Virus record (IMG/VR): IMGVR_UViG_3300047562_004460
Location: 1 to 35,276 of that record
Length of the DNA: 35,276 bases
Direction: 5' to 3' (one strand)
Origin: a virus
Shown here: positions 29,864 through 35,276 of the stretch, one piece after another
Layout of the letters: each line of letters begins with the position of its first letter
Numbering within the stretch: position 1 is the stretch's first letter
The notes under the pieces: generated by a model
The model's input: only the letters and a program-made list of their open reading frames with translations
Database searches by the model: none
What the model was told of the DNA's origin: nothing
Program-made: the position numbers and the translations under genes

Positions 29864-31753
29864 TTATGAGTCAGATAAGATAGCCTTCAGAGCAATGGTA
29901 TATTCAACGCCCTTTTCCTCAGCGTACTCCAGTGCTTGGACGTGGAGATCAGCAGTGGCTGGATCGTAGACATACCCCGCGGCCGAAGGAGTCGGTTGCT
30001 TCTTGGCAGCAGGTGCCGAAGCGGGGGTGGCAAATTCTTCAAAGCTTACCATCGAAGGTAGCTTGTCAAGTACGCCTTTGAAGAAATCAAATTGAGAGGC
30101 TTTGCCTGTCTCGGAGAAATTTACCGAGTTTTTATTGTTAAGGGTTTCCATGAATCTCACAAGATCGGCTTTAGCAACGATCTGCTGAGTCAGTTTGCCC
30201 TCGGAGTAGAGAACCTCACAGAAATCGGAAATTTCCTTCTCTCTCATGAGTTTTCTCTGTCTCGCAAGTTCCTCTTCCAATTCGGCTACCCGGGCTTGAA
30301 GGTCATTCTGTCCCTGAACTCCCATAGCACGCTCGCTATGATCCAGAGTTCCTGTAGCCTCTGCGCTCTCTTCGGAGTGCTCGGAGGTGGCTTTCATGCG
30401 GTTTTTCTCTTCTTCATCCTCTTCTTCTTCATAGCTCTTGCATCCTTCACCATGCTCAGAAGTTGTATCTTCTTCAGCATAGACCTCTTCTCCCTTGGGT
30501 TCTTCAGCTCCTTTTACATCCTCAGAGCTGGGCTTTTCCGCCTCGGAGGGCTTTTCACCTTCCTTAACAGCTTCTCCCATGTCTTCGGTCTTCTCTTCAC
30601 CATCCTCTTCTTCTTCTCCCTTTTTAGCTTCAATAGCCTTTTTAAGTCCTTCGGGCATTTCGCCGTAAGACATTCCTCCTTTATCTTCCATCATGGAAGC
30701 AGCATCGGTCTTAAGAGCTAACGCCTTGATTAACTCTTCAATTTCATATTGGGAGGCAAGTTCAGCGATCTTTTCGTCTCCGCCTTCTACCTCACCGGAG
30801 ATGTCCTCGGTATCCATGTCTGATCCCTCATCTCCGCCTTCAGCAGGCATTTCAGAATCGGTATCATCACCTTCCATACCTTCTCCCTCGGCATCTTCAG
30901 CGGGCATTTCTCCGCCTTCGTCCTCGAGTCCTAGATCATCTCCTCCTTCTTCCTCTTCCATGCCCACTGACGGGGTCATAGAATCTCCGCCCATTTCAGA
31001 CTCCATTCCGGAATCCATGGCATAATCCATGTCATAATCGGCGGGGGCACCGGTCTCTGAAACCTGATTACCACTGTCGTCATATACATTGGCTTTAGGA
31101 GTTCCGCCACCGGCTCCCCCACCAATATTGATATTTACAGTCATTCCCCCTTCGCCGTGGTCAACAATTGTGGATTCCACCGAAGCAGGAGTTTCTGGTT
31201 TGGTTTTTTTCCTAGCCATAGTTACATTTTTTCCTAGATGTTCTTTAAACGAAATAGAAGACTCCCCTTCGGAGGGGGTTATTGTTATCGTTTCTTGTTC
31301 GGATTTCTCCGAAAAAGCAGTTAGCCCCTTTACAGCAGGGATAGAAACCAAACCAAGATGGCGTAGGGAGAGTTTCCCAGGTGTAGGATTCGTTTCTGCC
31401 TCTGGCAAATAAAATGAACTACTTACTTTTTTAAACACCCCATCTTTGATGAGTTGTTCAGCCTTAGGGGTAAGTTCGACCTTACCCCAAAGTTCTTTAC
31501 CCTTTCTCCAAACTTTTTGTACCCAGCCAAGAGCAGGTGTACCGTCTTGTTGATCGTGACCGATGATCAAAGGGGCCTCGTGGTGTCTAGGATCGTAGGA
31601 ATTAACGACCTGATCGAGGTCTTGTTCGGTGAAGACGAGCTTTTGGCCCGTAGAAGAGATCTGCGGGCCTGCTCTGAACATCTCCACAAAAACAACCTTT
31701 TTAGGTTGCTGAGTGGAGAGAGGTTCATTAGCGTTGAGTACTTGTTCTTTCAT
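29864..31753 (-). CDS. Prohead protease-scaffold fusion (Mu gpI-like, 629 aa)
   Basis: Residues 1-175 match the Mu I-type prohead protease: FVEMFRAG, LIIGHDQQDGTPALGWVQKV, LWGKVELTPKAEQLIKDG, FKKVSSSFYLPE and LSLRHLGLVSIPAVKGL. Residues about 200-470 are a very acidic, low-complexity scaffold with runs of E and D, followed by a coiled coil (about 490-520) and a C-terminal helical domain (560-629) of the type that touches the capsid protein. In Mu the scaffold Z is made from an in-frame internal start of I. Here a Met at base 31219 (MARKKTKPE) with AGGA 12 bases ahead could do the same. It starts 3 bases after the sheath stop. Confidence 0.85.
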   Translation of the reverse strand: MKEQVLNANEPLSTQQPKKVVFVEMFRAGPQISSTGQKLVFTEQDLDQVVNSYDPRHHEAPLIIGHDQQDGTPALGWVQKVWRKGKELWGKVELTPKAEQLIKDGVFKKVSSSFYLPEAETNPTPGKLSLRHLGLVSIPAVKGLTAFSEKSEQETITITPSEGESSISFKEHLGKNVTMARKKTKPETPASVESTIVDHGEGGMTVNINIGGGAGGGTPKANVYDDSGNQVSETGAPADYDMDYAMDSGMESEMGGDSMTPSVGMEEEEGGDDLGLEDEGGEMPAEDAEGEGMEGDDTDSEMPAEGGDEGSDMDTEDISGEVEGGDEKIAELASQYEIEELIKALALKTDAASMMEDKGGMSYGEMPEGLKKAIEAKKGEEEEDGEEKTEDMGEAVKEGEKPSEAEKPSSEDVKGAEEPKGEEVYAEEDTTSEHGEGCKSYEEEEDEEEKNRMKATSEHSEESAEATGTLDHSERAMGVQGQNDLQARVAELEEELARQRKLMREKEISDFCEVLYSEGKLTQQIVAKADLVRFMETLNNKNSVNFSETGKASQFDFFKGVLDKLPSMVSFEEFATPASAPAAKKQPTPSAAGYVYDPATADLHVQALEYAEEKGVEYTIALKAILSDS

Positions 31754-31756
31754 TTA

Positions 31757-34700
31757 TCAGAATACAGTAGTTGTATCAAGGAAAGAACTGAATCTCTCTT
31801 CATTTCTGGAGAAAGAATCACTTAGTTGGGCAACTTGACCAGCCGGAGTTCTTACAATGGTAACGAGTAGACGCTCAAGGGTTGGGCTTGTGGCCACGTA
31901 TACATCGAGTCTTACCGTTCCATTTTCTAGATCGGTTGGGTTGTTGTTTGCAGAAGAGCAGATAACCATATAGGCTTGCTCAGGTCTCGAGCCAAACAAA
32001 GCACCTTGGCGGAAGAATTGACCAAGGATCTGAGAGGCAATAGACTTCACGCGGGCATATACCGTGCCTGCGGAATCGATCTGCTCGAAAAGAATGTCAT
32101 CAAAGCTTCTTCCCATAACGTCAATAAGGACGTTGAGGATGGCGCGAGTGTTGACAAACTTAAAGAGTTGATTGGAGGATAGTGTTCTAGCACCCCAAGC
32201 AACAATGCCTCTGTTGGGAAGAGAGCGGATCGGATTGAGTCCGAGGGCATAAGTGACTTCTTGTTGTTGGGCAGAGATCTCAAACTTAAGCCCAGTTGCA
32301 CCACGTAGTGGGTATCTAGCACCCGCGGGAGGCGCTTGGAATCCTTCATTGATGTAACGTGAGCAAGCAATACCTGCCACGAAGCTTGAAGGAGCAACAA
32401 ATCTATCGTCAAGATTTCTTACATAAGGAGCGTAGTATGCGGCATGGCCGAATGGCACCCCAACAGTGCTCTTGATTAGATCAAGCTCATCCTGGACTTT
32501 AGATAGAGATACTTCATCGGCACCACAGTCAATGAGTGCGATGTGCTGAGTACCAACAATGCCTTCGGTTGGACCAAGCTTACCTTCAGCGGCCTTAGTT
32601 AGAGCCTGGGTAATCTTGAGACGCTCTTGACGAGCTTCGAAAGCACTTGCAAAATCCCCAGATCCAACTTCATAAGTTAGAACGGTATATGCTTCAGGGG
32701 CAAAGAGGAAGCCGGGGGAAAGTACCTTGGAGTCCATACCTTGCTCAATAGCATACACAAAATCATTAGCTTTTGCGGTAGCAGTTAGCTTATATGATTC
32801 ATATTGTGGATTTTGATCTAAAGATACAAGTTTAACAACATTCTCATCGGCAACTCCGAATCTATTACGACCTGGATTCACTGGTGATGAGATACCATTA
32901 TTAGATGTAATCTTGAGTTTTAGAACATAGTCAAATGAGAAGAAGCCATTAGGAATTGACTTATCTAGAGCAAAAGGAGCTCCAGCAGCAATTGTTACAT
33001 CCTTTGGAAGAACGGTGGCTAAAGTATCAGAAGAGACGGATACGATAGTAAATCTGATTCCATTAGCTACAATCACATCTCCAGGGGCAATTTCTGTAAG
33101 GAACTTAGTTCCAGTACCATTAACTGTTCCGCTTAATGCTCCGGGGACAACTTGAATTGTTCCAGTGAGTGAGATATCGGAAAGCTCTGGACGGATGTAA
33201 GGAGAACCTGCTTCTGAGATTAGATTAGAATATTTATGTCCGTTATTTGGAGCATAAACAGTACCCCCACTTGCAATAGGATCATAATCAATGGCCTCTA
33301 CGGTGTAATAACCGTCGAGTTCTTTTTCCACAAGAATCTTATTGATTTCGGTGACAAGACCGTCGGTCAACTCTTGAGGTGTTCCGCCATTGACGATAAT
33401 GGCTCTATCCTCTCCAGCAACGTTTACATAGAATACTTGGACGGAATCTGGAAGATATCCGGTACGTGTATCTACGTCACCTGTTGGAATTTCAGTGCCA
33501 CCAGCAAATTCGGTAAATGTAGCAGTTCCACTATCATACTGCCAGTATGAAGCATCTCCATCAGCCCACTTAAGAGGAGCAGGATGACCTGAAGTTACAT
33601 CTTTTGAGATAGCAATAATCTTCTGATCAGGAATAGAACCCGCAGAAGAATATACGTTTTGATCAACAAGGAATGCTTTGAGGATATCTGATTGCTCGGA
33701 AGTTGGAAGATACGCAAGCTTACGTATTACTACTTCAGCGCCAGGAGCTCCGGTGAATGTCTCTGGAAGACCACCTAATGTGCTTGATAGTTGAACTACA
33801 TCTCCGACTTTATTAACTACATAATATGTGGTATCAAAGTCAAGACTTAATGTCCCTTGAGTAGTACCTTGAAGAACTACAGCATCTCCATCGCTCAATC
33901 CAACAGACGAAGTAAGTGTGATCTCATCATCTGCGTCATTAAACCCTGCCACTGGAGCAGCATAGGCTGTAGAAACCTCAAGCAAATATGCGCTTAATGC
34001 GCTACCTGACTGGAAAAGAATAGGTTCACCGGTGGTAGTATCTCTAGATACACATTTGAAATTGATTTCTTTTACAGGAGCAAAAGATTTAACAATGATT
34101 TGATTATTCAAATCAAGAGGAGCAGCGTACGTAGTATCGCTAAATTGATAAGCAACAAATCTATCTACAGAAGGAAGATTTCTTGTATCACGTGAAAAAA
34201 TTCTAAATTGACCGGCTAGAGCCTCAGTAGCGTCTTGTTCAATGCGATAGAAATCAGAGAATCCATCACCATTCCCCGCGAGGAACAGATAAAGATCTCT
34301 AGCATTATCAGCTTGATCAAGAGCAGTAGTAGTAATTACGCGAATTGGATCACCATCGGCATCATTTACGCCGATAGGTGTACCAAAATATCGCCCATTT
34401 ACCTTGATGGCAAACGCATTGTAACCAGCACCAGCACTTGAAGCACCCAGATCAATTACAGTTTCCGGGGTCGGAGATACTCTGGTGAAGTATAGGATAC
34501 CGTTAACTCCCACGTTATCAAAGAAAGCCTTTACCGCGTCATAGGAGGCGAGAGCCCCTCTATTAGTATCAGGGATTGTTCCGCCAATCTTTTCAAGATA
34601 TTCGGCAGGAGATCCTACTTGAGTTGGGATATAAGGTTCGTAGATAGAGTAAGCGTTTACAGCATCTTCACCATAATAGTCCTCCGTGGGAGTCGTACCA

Positions 34701-34819
34701 AACATATATCCCACAGCATGAGTAGCAATGGGTTGTGGCAGACCACCAGTTGAGGCTTGGGTTACAAAAACGCCGGGCCGATTCAATGTCGAAGCATTGA
34801 TTCTAATAGGATTGGCCAT
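31757..34819 (-). CDS. Contractile tail sheath protein (1020 aa)
   Basis: The sheath subunit that contracts to drive DNA injection. The N-terminus (NRPGVFVTQASTGG) and the C-terminal third (PLRGATGLKFEISAQQQEVT, GIVAWGARTLSSN, FKFVNTRAILNVLIDVMGRS, FFRQGALFG) hold the conserved sheath core. At 1020 aa it is about twice Mu L and longer than T4 gp18 (659). The excess, roughly residues 150-700, is made of beta-rich inserted domains such as those with DGDAVVLQGTTQG and GDVIVANGIRF, which probably cover the outer surface. It leads the leftward operon sheath, protease-scaffold, decoration, capsid. In Mu the sheath gene lies downstream of the head genes. Confidence 0.92.
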   Translation of the reverse strand: MANPIRINASTLNRPGVFVTQASTGGLPQPIATHAVGYMFGTTPTEDYYGEDAVNAYSIYEPYIPTQVGSPAEYLEKIGGTIPDTNRGALASYDAVKAFFDNVGVNGILYFTRVSPTPETVIDLGASSAGAGYNAFAIKVNGRYFGTPIGVNDADGDPIRVITTTALDQADNARDLYLFLAGNGDGFSDFYRIEQDATEALAGQFRIFSRDTRNLPSVDRFVAYQFSDTTYAAPLDLNNQIIVKSFAPVKEINFKCVSRDTTTGEPILFQSGSALSAYLLEVSTAYAAPVAGFNDADDEITLTSSVGLSDGDAVVLQGTTQGTLSLDFDTTYYVVNKVGDVVQLSSTLGGLPETFTGAPGAEVVIRKLAYLPTSEQSDILKAFLVDQNVYSSAGSIPDQKIIAISKDVTSGHPAPLKWADGDASYWQYDSGTATFTEFAGGTEIPTGDVDTRTGYLPDSVQVFYVNVAGEDRAIIVNGGTPQELTDGLVTEINKILVEKELDGYYTVEAIDYDPIASGGTVYAPNNGHKYSNLISEAGSPYIRPELSDISLTGTIQVVPGALSGTVNGTGTKFLTEIAPGDVIVANGIRFTIVSVSSDTLATVLPKDVTIAAGAPFALDKSIPNGFFSFDYVLKLKITSNNGISSPVNPGRNRFGVADENVVKLVSLDQNPQYESYKLTATAKANDFVYAIEQGMDSKVLSPGFLFAPEAYTVLTYEVGSGDFASAFEARQERLKITQALTKAAEGKLGPTEGIVGTQHIALIDCGADEVSLSKVQDELDLIKSTVGVPFGHAAYYAPYVRNLDDRFVAPSSFVAGIACSRYINEGFQAPPAGARYPLRGATGLKFEISAQQQEVTYALGLNPIRSLPNRGIVAWGARTLSSNQLFKFVNTRAILNVLIDVMGRSFDDILFEQIDSAGTVYARVKSIASQILGQFFRQGALFGSRPEQAYMVICSSANNNPTDLENGTVRLDVYVATSPTLERLLVTIVRTPAGQVAQLSDSFSRNEERFSSFLDTTTVF

Positions 34820-34833
34820 AAGAAATTGAAGAC

Positions 34834-34839
34834 ACTATA
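34834..34839 (-). promoter_or_regulatory. Possible -10 for the sheath operon
   Basis: On the minus strand GATATAGTG contains TATAGT 15 bases before the sheath ATG. The match is modest and no -35 or Shine-Dalgarno is seen. Confidence 0.3.
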
Positions 34840-34881
34840 TCTTTCACTTTATCCTTAAACAAACAGCGGTTTTAAACTCGT

Positions 34882-35127
34882 TTATACAGACGTCTCTTCT
34901 GATTTATACTGCTGAAAGAGCTCATTCATCAGCCAATCAGGACATGACATACTTCCGCATCTTCTGATCTCTAGGATTTTCATTGCCTTCCTAAGGATCT
35001 TATTAAAGTCATTTGTATCAACGTATCTTGCACTTACCTTTATAAAGGATTTTAATTCCAGCGTGTCCTGCTTCAGACAGATGGAGCAGAGTATAAGAAT
35101 GAGTTTTAAATGCTCCGAATCTGTCAT
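34882..35127 (-). CDS. Hypothetical protein (81 aa)
   Basis: I do not recognise it. It is helical, with three cysteines in the N- and C-terminal thirds (LCSICLKQ and GSMSCPDW). Its ATG overlaps the stop of the gene entering from the right edge (TAATG), and it ends 62 bases before the sheath start, so it probably belongs to the transcript preceding the sheath. Confidence 0.6.
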   Translation of the reverse strand: MTDSEHLKLILILCSICLKQDTLELKSFIKVSARYVDTNDFNKILRKAMKILEIRRCGSMSCPDWLMNELFQQYKSEETSV

Positions 35128-35276
35128 TATGTGTCTTTATTAATTGAATCTATTGCATCTTTATGGATTTGTGTCATTGCGATAAATTTGGTCATTGGCA
35201 CTTTTTCCATTTGTGATATTCCAAAAAAAGAACCTTTTTGAATGGAGTAACACTGTATCAACCAATTATATTTAGG
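35127..35276 (-). CDS. Partial gene running off the right edge (last 49 residues)
   Basis: On the minus strand a frame is open from the window edge to a TAA at 35129-35127. The C-terminus reads PKYNWLIQCYSIQKGSFF at its start and ends AIDSINKDT. The fully open 49 codons and the stop-start overlap with the 81-aa gene support coding. The product cannot be named from the tail alone. Confidence 0.6.
   Translation of the reverse strand, partial: PKYNWLIQCYSIQKGSFFGISQMEKVPMTKFIAMTQIHKDAIDSINKDT

Noticed and set aside
30092-31025. Frames on the plus strand through the protease-scaffold gene (Phe/Leu-rich and Ser/Pro-rich)
   Set aside because: They are the complement of the acidic low-complexity scaffold; the membrane-like look is an artefact of GAA/GAG runs read backwards.

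Overview
The window looks like part of the genome of a large contractile-tailed cyanophage (a myovirus of a Synechococcus-like picocyanobacterium). The evidence is a full-length psbA (photosystem II D1), a high-light-inducible protein, a ferredoxin-dependent bilin reductase, a speD, eleven tRNA genes, several small proteins of a kind I recognise from cyanophage genomes, and a head/tail module with tail sheath, protease-scaffold and major capsid protein. The head genes resemble the Mu-type set (gpI-like protease, DUF2190-like decoration protein, gp36/DUF1320-like and gp37/DUF1834-like proteins) rather than the T4-type set found in most cyanomyoviruses. No lysogeny gene is visible.

Layout. 1-663: non-coding, rich in TTGTSACAA-type boxes and two C-run/TTCACAT hairpins; it may be a replication or regulatory locus. 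664-3537: an unknown coiled-coil protein facing a leftward operon (ribbon-helix-helix protein, zinc-ribbon-like protein, repeat protein). 3598-7217: a small unknown protein, a type II topoisomerase A subunit and a clear relative of T4 DNA alpha-glucosyltransferase. 7276-8471: psbA with its own promoter and terminator. 8476-12862: a tightly packed, partly overlapping run of small genes that includes an AbrB-like protein, a bilin reductase, a Dam-fold protein lacking its catalytic motif, speD and a tiny basic protein, closed by a terminator. 12863-14533: a leftward virion structural protein. 14603-17483: a kinase-like protein, a perfect consensus promoter, tRNA-Gly, a cyanobacterial outer-membrane porin and hli. 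17500-20208: a candidate small RNA, then ten more tRNAs with structured spacers and small ORFs. 20226-25379: a conserved phage protein, a degenerate calcineurin-like protein, a family A DNA polymerase that most resembles mitochondrial Pol gamma, and an RlpA-like secreted protein, ending in a bidirectional terminator. 25445-35276: the leftward virion operons (sheath, protease-scaffold, decoration, capsid, terminator, gp36-like, unknown, gp37-like, Dps), interrupted by one rightward, apparently leaderless gene.

How it fits together. psbA, hli, the bilin reductase and speD fit the usual cyanophage strategy of keeping host photosynthesis and polyamine supply going during infection. The polymerase and topoisomerase serve DNA replication. 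The glucosyltransferase homologue and the Dam-like protein point to DNA modification or defence evasion. The porin, if exported, would remodel the host outer membrane. The rightward transcription units repeatedly start from an extended -10 signal (TGNTATAAT), usually without a good -35, which fits use of the host sigma-70-type RNA polymerase.
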